64,000 bases of DNA from Hwanghaeella sp964350445 (GTDB lineage: Bacteria; Pseudomonadota; Alphaproteobacteria; UBA8366; Aestuariispiraceae): NCBI GenBank assembly GCA_964350445.1, contig CAYGKA010000004.1:73427-137426 (forward strand), given 5' to 3'. The notes beneath the pieces were generated by a model. It had not been told where the DNA came from. It did no database searches and worked only from the letters and a program-made list of their open reading frames with translations. This document shows, piece after piece, positions 53,124-62,500 of the stretch. Made by a program: the position numbers and the translations under genes. Positions within the stretch are counted from its first letter, which is position 1, and every line of letters starts with the position of its first letter.

Positions 53124-53647
53124 AAGCACCAGGAGCGGCAAGCCTCTTCGCAGCCATCCTGCGGGCAATGGCCACCCCCCAGGCAGACACTACTGCCGCG
53201 TCGATTGCGGAATTGGGCCATTCTTGCGGACCCACATGCCCTTCCCGGCATTGACGGGCCGCTTATGAGCAGTTCATAGTTCGTCCTTACAATAATACTA
53301 CCGGCGACGACCAAGTCGTTGGAACAGTGGAGTGGTTCTTTGGGAGTGACTAATCCCAAGTCGCTGGGGTCACCATTTCCGGCATGGCCCGGGCGTATAA
53401 TACGGACGGCCCTGCCCCAGCCTCACGTGGCCGGGGCGGAAATGGGAGAGTCCAAACTTCGCGGGCGTAATCGAATACTTGGTATCGGGAGCATTCACTG
53501 CACCGGCATCCGGCCATTTATTGCCCAGCGGCCAATCCCACAAACCACAATATGGGTTCAGCCGGCTTTATCGCCGGCCGACAAGCCGTGTCGGCATTCA
53601 GCCGAAAACGGCGTTGAGCATTTCTGAACGAGAAAGGGAGTACCAAA
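53124..53647 (+). other. Stem-rich 524-bp region upstream of the TAXI-TRAP operon
   Basis: No gene is convincing here. A perfect TATAAT lies at 53396-53401 without a good -35 hexamer. Several hairpins follow or flank it: GTGAC/GTCAC enclosing CCCA/TGGG (53345-53373), a 9-position stem with one mismatch (53414-53437), a perfect GCCGGC-tttatc-GCCGGC (53561-53578) and GCCG-aaaa-CGGC near 53600. If TATAAT is the promoter, the transporter mRNA has a leader of about 240 bases. I do not recognise a known riboswitch class. Confidence 0.45.
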
Positions 53648-54625
53648 ATGCTAAAGAGATTCGGAGCACTTGGAGCGGCGGCGGCCGTCGCGCTGACGCT
53701 TGGCGCGGTTTCCACGACGGAAGCGGCCGAACAGCAGTTCATCTCAATCGGTACCGGCGGTGTCACCGGCGTGTACTATCCGACAGGCGGGGCGATCTGC
53801 CGTCTGGTGAACCGGGGCCGCAAGGAACATGGCATCCGTTGCTCCGTCGAATCCACCGGCGGGTCGGTCTACAACATCAACACCATCCGCGCGGGCGAGT
53901 TGGAATTCGGCGTTGCCCAATCCGACTGGCAGTATCACGCCTATCACGGCACCTCGAAATTCGAGGATCAGGGCCCCTTCAAAGAACTGCGCGCGGTGTT
54001 TTCCGTCCATCCTGAGCCGATCAGCATCGTCGCCCGCAAGGAATCCGGCATCAAGACCATCGGCGATCTTGTCGGCAAGCGCGTGAACATCGGCAATCCT
54101 GGGTCCGGGACCGAAGCAACCTGGAACGTAATCTGGAATGCCATGGGCCACACGAATGACGACCTCGCGCTGGCCTCGCAGTTGAAATCGGCCGAAACAC
54201 CGGCGGCGCTGTGCGACAACAAGATCGACGCCTTCTTCTGGGCCGTCGGCAACCCGGCTGCGCTGAATTCTGAAGCGGCGACGACCTGCGACGTCGTCTT
54301 CGCGTCGGTCGACAACGCGGCGACCAAGAAGTTGATCGCCGACAATCCGTTCTATGCGCCTGCGACAATCCCGGGCGGCATGTATCGCGGCAACCCGGAC
54401 GACATTCCGACCTTCGGCGTGGGCGCCACTTTCGTGACCTCCGCGAACGTGTCGGACGAGGTCGTCTATGTCCTCGCGAAAGCCGTGATGGAAAACCTGG
54501 ACGACTTCCGGAAACTGCACCCGGCATTCGCCCACCTGGACGCCAAGGCGATGGTCAAGAACGGCCTGTCCGCGCCAATGCATCCGGGCGCCGTGAAGGC
54601 CTATAAGGAACTCGGCCTTATGTAA
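53648..54625 (+). CDS. TAXI-family TRAP transporter solute-binding protein
   Basis: A 325-residue exported binding protein. The signal peptide (residues 1-26) ends near STTEAAEQ. QFISIGTGGVTGVYYPTGGAICRLVN at 28-53 is the hallmark TAXI start, and RVNIGNPGSGTEATWNVIW near 150 and TFVTSANVSDEVVYVL are also typical. TAXI proteins deliver solutes (glutamate-like or other carboxylates in studied cases) to a fused TRAP permease, here encoded next. The AAAGGGAG Shine-Dalgarno is strong. Confidence 0.94.
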   Translation: MLKRFGALGAAAAVALTLGAVSTTEAAEQQFISIGTGGVTGVYYPTGGAICRLVNRGRKEHGIRCSVESTGGSVYNINTIRAGELEFGVAQSDWQYHAYHGTSKFEDQGPFKELRAVFSVHPEPISIVARKESGIKTIGDLVGKRVNIGNPGSGTEATWNVIWNAMGHTNDDLALASQLKSAETPAALCDNKIDAFFWAVGNPAALNSEAATTCDVVFASVDNAATKKLIADNPFYAPATIPGGMYRGNPDDIPTFGVGATFVTSANVSDEVVYVLAKAVMENLDDFRKLHPAFAHLDAKAMVKNGLSAPMHPGAVKAYKELGLM

Positions 54626-54633
54626 GGTCGGTA

Positions 54634-54667
54634 TTCCGGGAAGGTGCGGGCAAGCTCCTTCCCGGAA
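54634..54667 (+). terminator. Intra-operonic 11-bp stem-loop between binding protein and permease genes
   Basis: TTCCGGGAAGG and CCTTCCCGGAA pair perfectly around a 12-base loop, starting nine bases after the stop codon. Only CTCCTTTC follows, so termination would be partial. Such stems often protect and raise the share of binding-protein mRNA. Confidence 0.65.
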
Positions 54668-54757
54668 CTCCTTTCAAACATCTGTCTTTCGCTGACTTCT
54701 TTTGTAACTTTTTCAGAACCCAATAATTTTCTGTTTCGTACGCAATAGGGGGGCTTC

Positions 54758-57373
54758 ATGAGTGACACCGGCCAGGCATCCGGCAAGGGTGCAAGCACTA
54801 TCGATCTCGAAGATCTCGTCGCCTCCACCGATACCGGCGCACGGGATCCGAGAGGGGCCGTGGGACTGATGCTGGCAGCCTTGGCCTTTAGCTGGTCGGT
54901 CTTTCACATTTATACCGCATCGAGTGTCCCCTATTTCCTCAACGATCTGACGGGCATCAAGTTCTTCACCGATGTCATTCCCTTCGCGCGCCAAATTCAT
55001 CTCGCCGTCGCTCTGTTCCTGGCGGCGATGGCCTACCCGCTCTTTGCCTCGTCACCACGCCACCACGTTCCCTGGTACGATTGGATTTTGGGCATCCTCG
55101 GGGCGGCCAGCTGCCTTTATATGTTCGCCTTCTACGAAGGCATCTCGAACCGTGCGGGTCTGCCGACCACGACCGATCTGGTTGTTTCAACAATCGGCAT
55201 GACGGTCATGATGATCGCGACCTATCGCGCGCTCGGCTTCCCGCTGCTGATCGTCGCCGGCTTTTTCCTGACCTATGTCTTCTTCGGGGACCAACCCTTC
55301 ATACCGGAAGTCGTGCAATGGAAAGGCGCCTCTTACGGAAAGGCAATGTGGCATTTCTGGATGCAAGAAGAGGGTGTCTTTGGGATTGCGTTGAACGTTT
55401 CCGCGTCCCTGGTTTTTCTGTTCGTCCTGTTCGGATCGCTCTTGGACAAGGCCGGGGCCGGGAACTGGTTCATCAAGATCGCTTTCGCCCTTATGGGACA
55501 CCTGCGCGGCGGTCCGGCAAAAGCCGCCGTCGTCTCCTCGGCAATGACCGGTTTGATCTCCGGTTCCTCTATTGCAAATACGGTAACGACGGGCACCTTC
55601 ACCATTCCGCTGATGAAGCGGGTTGGGTTCAAACCGGAATCCGCAGGGGCGGTCGAGGTTGCCTCTTCCGTCAATGGGCAGATCATGCCGCCGGTCATGG
55701 GTGCGGCAGCCTTTTTGATGGTCGAATATGTCGGCGTTTCCTACTTGGAAGTCGTAAAGCACGCCTTCTTGCCCGCAACCATCAGCTATATCGCCCTTCT
55801 CTACATCGTCCACCTGGAAGCGCTGAAAGCGGGCATGCAGGGACTTCCGCGCCCCGGCCCGACACAAACAGCGCTGCGTCGTCTTACCGGCGTCCTCGGC
55901 GGTTTCGTCGGTGTCATGGCTCTTTGCGCGATCATGTATTACGGATTGGGTTGGACTAAGGACGTTTTCGGCGACAACACGATTTATGCCGTCTCCCTTC
56001 TGTTTGTCGTTTCCTACGTGGCGCTGCTCTCCGTAGCGGCTCGGTATCCCGACCTGGAAATCGACGACCCCAATTCCGAAGTGACGGAATTGCCGGAAAC
56101 CAAACCGACGGCCATGGCGGGGCTTTACTATCTGATTCCGATCATCGTCTTGATTTGGTGTTTGATGGTCGAACGCCTTTCCCCGGCCTTGTCGGCCTTC
56201 TGGGCGACAATGGGCATGATGTTCATCATGTTTACCCAGCATCCGCTGAAGGCGTTCTTCCGCAAACACGGTGATTTGAGTATCGAGTTCAAACGCGGCA
56301 TTCGCGACTTTGTCGATGGCATGATAGCGGGGGCACGCAATATGATCGGCATTGCCGTCGCTACAGGCGCGGCTGGCATCGTCGTCGGCACCATTTCCTT
56401 GACGGGCGCACACCAAGTCGTCGGCGACTTCATTGAATTTCTGTCCGGTGGAAGCCTGATCTTAATGTTGATCCTGGTCGCCATCTTCAGCTTGATCTTA
56501 GGCATGGGCCTTCCGACGACGGCAAACTATATCGTTGTGTCGTCCCTGATGGCCTTCGTGGTTGTCGATGTTGGGGCACAGAACGGCCTGATCGTCCCGC
56601 TGATCGCGGTCCACCTGTTTGTCTTCTACTTCGGCATCATGGCTGACGTGACGCCACCGGTTGGATTGGCGTCCTTCGCCGCCGCCGCGATTTCGGGAGG
56701 CGATCCGATCAAGACGGGGATTACCGCTTTCTACTACTCGCTTCGGACCGTGGCGTTGCCTTTCCTGTTCATCTTCAACACCGATCTGCTGTTGATCGAC
56801 GTCACCATACTGGAGGCAATCTTCGTCTTCATAACGGCGACCGTGGCCATGATGATCTTTGCCGCCGCCACCCAGGGCTACTTCTTCGCCAAGTGTAAAA
56901 TTTGGGAAAGCGTTGTCCTGTTGCTCATCGCCTTCACCTTGTTCCGACCCGGTTTCTGGCTGGACATGGTCGTCCCACCCTATGAGACATTAGCGGCCGA
57001 CAAGGTTTATGAGGTCGCGGAAGGGGCAAAGGAAGGCAACACCATCCGGGTTGTCTTTGAATACGAAAACTTCGACACGCTCAAGATCGAAACCAAAACC
57101 ATGGAACTTCCGGTGGGGCCGCCCGCCAGTGGGGAAGAGCGCCTGCAGGAAATCGGGCTTGAACTTCTTGCCGATGGGGACCGGTTGATCGTCGACAATG
57201 TCGGCTTCGGCACCTGGGCGGAGGAGAATAAGATCGACTTCGACTGGGCCATCAAGTCCGTCGCGCGCGAGACGGATCGGGTCGCGAAGGAAGTCTTCTA
57301 TATCCCCGCCCTGCTCGTCCTGGCCTTGGTCATCATGTTGCAACGGCGCCGTACTGACGTGCCGGCCTTCTAG
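54758..57373 (+). CDS. TRAP transporter fused permease (DctQM-type, TAXI-associated)
   Basis: An 871-residue membrane protein in which the small and large TRAP permease subunits are fused, as usual for TAXI systems. The first four helices lie within residues about 30-200. The DctM part starts near 215, with AAVVSSAMTGLISGSSIANTVTTGTF near 248-273 and GMGLPTTANYIVVSSLMA near 585, both hallmarks. The last ~130 residues are a soluble segment with a final helix, corresponding to the DUF3394 tail of this subgroup. It forms the sodium- or proton-driven channel partner of the TAXI protein. Confidence 0.94.
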   Translation: MSDTGQASGKGASTIDLEDLVASTDTGARDPRGAVGLMLAALAFSWSVFHIYTASSVPYFLNDLTGIKFFTDVIPFARQIHLAVALFLAAMAYPLFASSPRHHVPWYDWILGILGAASCLYMFAFYEGISNRAGLPTTTDLVVSTIGMTVMMIATYRALGFPLLIVAGFFLTYVFFGDQPFIPEVVQWKGASYGKAMWHFWMQEEGVFGIALNVSASLVFLFVLFGSLLDKAGAGNWFIKIAFALMGHLRGGPAKAAVVSSAMTGLISGSSIANTVTTGTFTIPLMKRVGFKPESAGAVEVASSVNGQIMPPVMGAAAFLMVEYVGVSYLEVVKHAFLPATISYIALLYIVHLEALKAGMQGLPRPGPTQTALRRLTGVLGGFVGVMALCAIMYYGLGWTKDVFGDNTIYAVSLLFVVSYVALLSVAARYPDLEIDDPNSEVTELPETKPTAMAGLYYLIPIIVLIWCLMVERLSPALSAFWATMGMMFIMFTQHPLKAFFRKHGDLSIEFKRGIRDFVDGMIAGARNMIGIAVATGAAGIVVGTISLTGAHQVVGDFIEFLSGGSLILMLILVAIFSLILGMGLPTTANYIVVSSLMAFVVVDVGAQNGLIVPLIAVHLFVFYFGIMADVTPPVGLASFAAAAISGGDPIKTGITAFYYSLRTVALPFLFIFNTDLLLIDVTILEAIFVFITATVAMMIFAAATQGYFFAKCKIWESVVLLLIAFTLFRPGFWLDMVVPPYETLAADKVYEVAEGAKEGNTIRVVFEYENFDTLKIETKTMELPVGPPASGEERLQEIGLELLADGDRLIVDNVGFGTWAEENKIDFDWAIKSVARETDRVAKEVFYIPALLVLALVIMLQRRRTDVPAF

Positions 57374-57395
57374 AACCGTCGATTGGGGAAACATT

Positions 57396-57824
57396 ATGTA
57401 TAAAGACATCCTGCTTGCGATCGACCTGGTCCACGAATCTTCATGGCGCAAGTCTTTGCCCGAAGCAGTTCACATTGCTCAATCCTCAGGGTCGCGCATT
57501 CATTTGCTGACCGTGGTGCCGGATTTCGGATCGTCGCTCGTCGGGTCATTCTTCCCCAAGGAACATGCCACCAAACTGATGGAGCAAATTCGGCAACAGC
57601 TGCATGAATTTTCAAAAGCGAACATTCCCGACGGCATTCCGGTGCAGCATATCGTCGGACACGGCTCGGCCTATGACGAAATCCTGCACTATGCCCGTGA
57701 AACGAATTGTGACCTGATCGTCATCGGGTCGCACCGGCCGGAAATGCAGGATTACCTGCTTGGACCGACGGCTGCGAAAGTCGTGCGCCACGCGAAATGC
57801 TCGGTACTCGTGGTCCGGGAATAG
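57396..57824 (+). CDS. Universal stress protein (UspA family), TRAP-associated
   Basis: A 142-residue UspA-fold protein. MYKDILLAIDLVHESSWRKSL starts the first strand. The ATP-binding-type loop is seen as VIGSHRPEMQDYLLGPTAAKVVRHAKCSVLVVRE (spacing G-2x-G-9x-G-S/T, partly altered), so nucleotide binding is plausible but not certain. It lies 22 bp after the permease gene; USPs in TRAP operons, such as TeaD of Halomonas, regulate transport. The open frame begins inside the permease gene; ATG 57396, with TTGGGGAA upstream, is the proper start. Confidence 0.88.
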   Translation: MYKDILLAIDLVHESSWRKSLPEAVHIAQSSGSRIHLLTVVPDFGSSLVGSFFPKEHATKLMEQIRQQLHEFSKANIPDGIPVQHIVGHGSAYDEILHYARETNCDLIVIGSHRPEMQDYLLGPTAAKVVRHAKCSVLVVRE

Positions 57825-57849
57825 CGAAGAGCCGCCCCGCCCTTCGTCC

Positions 57850-58902
57850 CTAGCCGTCCGTGTTCGGTGCGTTTGGATCGAGGATGGGCGCATTCGGGTC
57901 GAAGACTGGCGCATTCGGGTCGAAGACTGGCGCATTCGGGTCGAAGACTGGGGCATTCGGGTCGAGAAGGACCGGCGCATTGGGGTCCAGGACCTCGCCT
58001 TCGACCGGCATGACCGTTATGTCCGAGATGGTCTTGTCCTCGGGTTTGGGCGCGGTGAGCCCGCCGGAAATTCCATACGTGTCGACGGACGGAAAAGCCG
58101 GTCCGGCCCCATCGGCATAGGGCGCCATGCCATTGTTCAACAAGGATGCATAGAAAAGGTCAGCCTGTGAATGCGTGCAATCCGCGCAAACGGGGACATC
58201 AGCGTCATTAACCCCGCGGGTCACCGCGGCAACCTGACCGTCGGGCTCCACGATCGTATAACGCCAGTTGCCTTGAAGGGCGAAAAAGCCCGGCTCCATC
58301 TTCTCGACGAGGATCAGCGGACCGCCTTCAACGCCGCCGTCTTCGGCAACGCCGAATGTGGCAACGGCCAAAGTCGCGCCGACCGGAAATCCCCGGTCGA
58401 AATGCTCATCCGAACTTTCCGTTCCCAATGCGCGTGCATTCGCGAACACGACACCATGCCGGCCACCGAGAGCGGCACTCGCGAACGGGGTCGATGTTAC
58501 TCTGGTCCATCCGGCGAAATTCCGCACTAGAACATGGCCGCTTGCGCCAAAGGCAGGGGTCAACGCTGCGTGTATGCAGGTGAAGGCCGCGCGCAGCTCT
58601 TCATCGGTCGGCACCGCGTTCCCATCGCCGCCAGCCAGCCGAAGCACCGTGCAGGAGGACGCTGCTTGCGCCGACACCAGCGTTTCGTCATGTCCGTCTT
58701 CGGTACTGTTATCGACGGGCGTCGGGGCAGGTGCCTCCGTCGCGGGCGCACCGATCGAGAGGCCGGGCACCGCCTTGCGCCACCCGTCATCCGCCAGATA
58801 GGGCCCACCGGAACAGGCGGAGAGAGCGGCCAACGCCGTAGCGGCTGCAACCAACCGCCAACTGCCGATACCCATAGTGCCGTCTAGCATGTAGTTTCCC
58901 AT
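57850..58902 (-). CDS. Lipoprotein with cytochrome P460-like domain and DPNAP repeat tail
   Basis: A 350-residue exported protein. A signal peptide with a lipobox (ALSAC, cysteine near residue 30) suggests lipidation. The core (about 80-275) resembles the cytochrome P460 family in its order: GHVLVRNFAGWTRVTS, then GGPLILVEKMEPGF, then NWRYTIVEPDGQV, then a cysteine pair. The expected CxxCH haem motif is instead CADCTH, one residue longer, so covalent haem attachment is doubtful. The C-terminus has six DPNAP units, mostly exact 7-residue repeats. Function is unknown; the P460 match is inferred by eye. Confidence 0.6.
   Translation of the reverse strand: MGNYMLDGTMGIGSWRLVAAATALAALSACSGGPYLADDGWRKAVPGLSIGAPATEAPAPTPVDNSTEDGHDETLVSAQAASSCTVLRLAGGDGNAVPTDEELRAAFTCIHAALTPAFGASGHVLVRNFAGWTRVTSTPFASAALGGRHGVVFANARALGTESSDEHFDRGFPVGATLAVATFGVAEDGGVEGGPLILVEKMEPGFFALQGNWRYTIVEPDGQVAAVTRGVNDADVPVCADCTHSQADLFYASLLNNGMAPYADGAGPAFPSVDTYGISGGLTAPKPEDKTISDITVMPVEGEVLDPNAPVLLDPNAPVFDPNAPVFDPNAPVFDPNAPILDPNAPNTDG
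57865..57987. repeat. 21-bp tandem repeats encoding DPNAP(V/I)(F/L)
   Basis: Six copies of a seven-codon unit lie at the 3' end of the lipoprotein gene; the central copies are nearly identical in DNA. Because the unit is 21 bp, copy-number slippage would keep the reading frame. Confidence 0.85.
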
Positions 58903-58998
58903 CCGCCGAGCCTTTCAGCCTGCATCGCGGAACGACCGCTGTTTAACGATTTCAGGAACTTTACGCCGCTTCGGAGGCCCCATCAACGGATCGTCGGC

Positions 58999-59370
58999 CT
59001 ACGTATCGGTCTTGTGCCGCCAACCGGCCCAAGCCAGGACAATCCATCCCGCGATCAAAGCCAGCCCACCAAAGGGCGTCACCGCCCCAAGCCACCGCAT
59101 GCCGGTAAACGCCATGACGTAAAGGCTGCCGCAGAAAACAAGAATGCCGACGGCCAACAACAGGGCCGCCGCCGTGAAAGACTTCCCGCGTGAACCGTAC
59201 AAGCCGATCGAGGCCAAAAGGACGCTGTGCCAAAGCTGATATTCTGCGCCTGTTCGCACCCAAGCCAGCGCCTCGGGCGCCAAACGGGTCGACAGTCCGT
59301 GTGCCGCACCGGCCCCCATCCCGACGCCAACAGCGCCGCTTAATCCGGCCAACAGGATTGCCCATTTCAT
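58999..59370 (-). CDS. DUF423-family small membrane protein
   Basis: A 123-residue protein with four hydrophobic helices. GLSGAVGVGMGAGAAHGLSTRL at residues 8-29, EYQLWHSVLLASIGL near 43-57, and GSLYVMAFTGMRWLGAVTPFGGLALIAGW near 81-109 make it a clear DUF423 (YwdK/YgdD) member. The biochemical function of the family is unknown. It lies between the lipoprotein and the adhesin gene on the same strand. Confidence 0.88.
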   Translation of the reverse strand: MKWAILLAGLSGAVGVGMGAGAAHGLSTRLAPEALAWVRTGAEYQLWHSVLLASIGLYGSRGKSFTAAALLLAVGILVFCGSLYVMAFTGMRWLGAVTPFGGLALIAGWIVLAWAGWRHKTDT

Positions 59371-59484
59371 CGCCGCTTATTCCTTTTCCGTCCAAGAGGT
59401 GCCCGCAGGGGACTTCCTAACCCGTTTCGGCTTGCTACGTCCACGGACCGTTTGTCCCATCCCGGTGCAGCAAAAAGAGGCGCC

Positions 59485-59514
59485 GCAAAAAGAAGGGGCC
59501 GCAAATGCGGCCCC
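59485..59514 (-). terminator. Rho-independent terminator after the RTX adhesin gene
   Basis: On the minus strand GGGGCCGC-atttt-type loop (ATTT)-GCGGCCCC forms a perfect 8-bp stem followed by TTCTTTTT. It begins 47 bp beyond the adhesin stop and separates that gene from DUF423. Confidence 0.85.
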
Positions 59515-59561
59515 AAGGGAAACCTCGAAAGAGTAGGTTCGAGGAAACGCTGAAAGAAAGG

Positions 59562-62500
59562 CTAAACGTTGCCTTCGTTATTTCCACCACCGTCCAAAAT
59601 ACCGGGTTCGATTGGGGCGATGAAAACAACGCTCGCATCTTCGCTTTGCGGTGTGTTGGAGGATCCCTCGTCCGCAAACAGATCTTCCTTCATGCTGACG
59701 AGTTCATCGACATTGAGGGATCCGTTGCCGTTCGCATCCGCGTCGTACACGGCGGAACCGCTGCCGCCGGCGAAGGCGTCGGCCGATACGCCGACCAGTT
59801 TCACCGCATCGTTGTCCCCAAGGTGAATGATCGTGTCATTGCCGTCCGCGATGAAGTTCACCTCATTCCGGTCATAACCACTCAACACAAGCTGGTCGAT
59901 CCCGACTTCGAAATCGTGGATGGTGTCTACCCCATCGCCTTTGGCATGGAAGAAGACGTCCTTCTCCCCATCACCCTGGCCGCCAATGTCACCGCCCCAA
60001 AGGTTGTCTCCACTTTCAAAACTGCCGACGACCATTTCTTCGTCCGTTTTGAAGATCACGTCGTTGAAATCGTGGTCGCCCAGGTTCGGCAGATCTTCGA
60101 AGCCCAAGACGTCTCCGTCTATACCGTTCTGCTGGAACTCTGCGACATGATCGAGGCCATCCGGATTAAGAGCTTGGTCGGAGTAGTACGCATCAAAACT
60201 CCTTCCTTCCAAGGAATTGCCATTGTGCTCGACAACCCACTGCCCTTCGCCGTTGAGCCCGAAAGTGACACTATCTCCGTCCGACAGACCCTGGTTGAGG
60301 CGCGCGCCATCCGGGATCAGGAAGAAGCCGACCTGATCCGCGTCGAACCCATCCAGTTCGATGCTCTCCCTGTCACCTTCGTCCGCAGCGTTGGCATTGG
60401 CCCAAAGGATCTTGCCGACAGTCGGCTCGCCGTCCTCGCCCTTGACGTAGTAGCCGATGGTATTGTTGTAGCCGGCATCGGAATTCAGGAAAGTCGCATC
60501 CAGCGTCTGCCCGACTTGGATATGGCCGGTATCCGCACCGCCGACGATCCAGTCATTCCCGGCATTGCCCGCAACAACGTCATTTCCGGAGTTGCCGTAG
60601 AGCTGATCGTCACCCGCGGAGAACTCGTTCTGTACCGTCGGGCGAAGCGAGACATTGTCGAGCAGGACTCCGCGACCGTCACGGTTGCCGACGCCGACGA
60701 AGGTCAACGTGTCGGAACTGTCACCGGTACCGGCAATCAGATCGAGGGAATATGATTCCCAGTCGTCCAGACCAGTGATTTCAGCGACCAGATCCCCGTT
60801 CCAGTAAACCTGGAAACCGTCTTCCGGACTGTTGCTGTAGGTGGTGTTGTGCCTACCTCTAACGGACTGACCGGCAAGATCGAAGTTCAGTTGCAGCGCC
60901 GCCCCCGGTTCCAAACCGTCCACAGATTGGGAGATATTTGCGAAACCCCAATATTCGGATTCCAGTACCTGGTCGTGCCCGCTCTGGCTGGCGCCGTAGT
61001 CCCGTGCATCGTCCACTTCGGCACCGTATCCGGTAACCTGCCAGCCCGGCAGGTCCAGGGAACCGCCGCGCCCACTGCCGCCCGCTTCGAAATCCCCGTT
61101 GACAAGAAGGTTGTCACCCAATGAGCCCGAAGTCGCCCCCGCCCCGTCGCCGAGGATCAGGTCATCACCGGCATTGCCGAAGATTGTGTCGGCCCCGCCG
61201 CCGCCCTGCAGAGTGTCGTCCCCGGCTTCTCCGCCCGAAGTTGGCACGATTTCAAGGACACGGGTAACCACGGCCGACTGATCGGTTGCGCCGTCATCCG
61301 GGTCGGTATCCGTGCTCTGTGCTTGAACAGTCACGGAGAAGGCCGGCTGATCGGCATCAACCGTCAAGACCAATCCGTCCAACTGCAGTCCGGTCAGAAC
61401 GGCCACACCGCCGATGATCGGGATGATGTCGCCTTGTGCATTGCTGAGCATCCCCGTCTCCGGCAAACCGCTCATCGTGATAGAGAGGCTTTCGGAACCG
61501 TCCAGGTCGGTCAGACCCGAGCTGATTTCGAATGACACTTCACCGGTACCCGCGAACAAATCGCCGTAGATGACATCGTCGGCGGCCCCGCCTTGGATAT
61601 CGTCATCCCCACCACGGCCATAAACGGTGTCTTCACCGCCGGAGGCGTTGATCGTATCGTTGCCGGCCGTCCCGATCAGGACATCATTGCCGTCGGTGCC
61701 GCCAGCCGCGGATTCTGTGTCAGCACCATGGCCGCTGTTGCCCGGAGCGCCGCCCATATTGTTGGCATTGCCTCCGGCATTTTCCGCATTGTTGTTGAAC
61801 TCGCTGCCGCCCGGCGCATCGTCGTCGCCATTGCCCCAGCCATTATCTTGCCCACCTTCCCCGTCTGCGACGGAGACATCCTCGGAAACCGTCGCGGAGG
61901 CCGTCAACGTCGGCAAGTCGGCGACCGCGTGGACCACGACCGTTCCGGTCGCCTCGGTGCTGGAACTGGTGCCAAGCGCAATATTCTCGACCCGGGCGGA
62001 TACCTGAATGTCCTGAATATCGTTGCTGATATTAAGGCCCCGCTGAATCTGCAATCCCTGTAAGGCATCGACGCCAACGGTTGCGGATCCACCAATGATC
62101 GCGATTTCGATACCGTTCGCATCGAAGAGCGTGACATCTCCCGGCAGGTTGGAAATCGTGACATCCACGACCTGCAGGAATTCGGAGTTCACAGTCGGCT
62201 CGGCGGTGATCACCAGCGGGATCATCTCATCTTCATTGCCTTCCGCAGAGATCGTGACGGTGGCACTCGTATCAAGCGGCGCACCGATCGTAATGCCCTG
62301 CGTGGCCGATGCCGTATCGCCATCGGCGTCTTCTATGACATAACCGAAGCCCGCCGCGGCTTCCTCCGTAAGATCGCCGACGGCATTCAAATCCGCATCG
62401 AAGCTCCAACTGCCGTCCGCATTGACATTAAGAGTGCCCAACTGGGTCTGAACCGTATCGCCGGCCGGAGCCGTCTGTTGGACGCCGTTCGCATCGATAT

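Noticed and set aside
53319..53627. Possible 102-residue protein upstream of the TAXI gene
   Set aside because: It has no homology signal, and it overlaps the hairpin-rich region and the TATAAT.
57760..58170. Plus-strand frame with RIRVEDW repeats
   Set aside because: It is the antisense reading of the DPNAP repeats; the minus-strand frame has a signal peptide and a recognisable core.
59505..60755. 416-codon open frame opposite the adhesin gene
   Set aside because: It overlaps the terminator and RTX coding region antisense, with no domain or ribosome binding site support.
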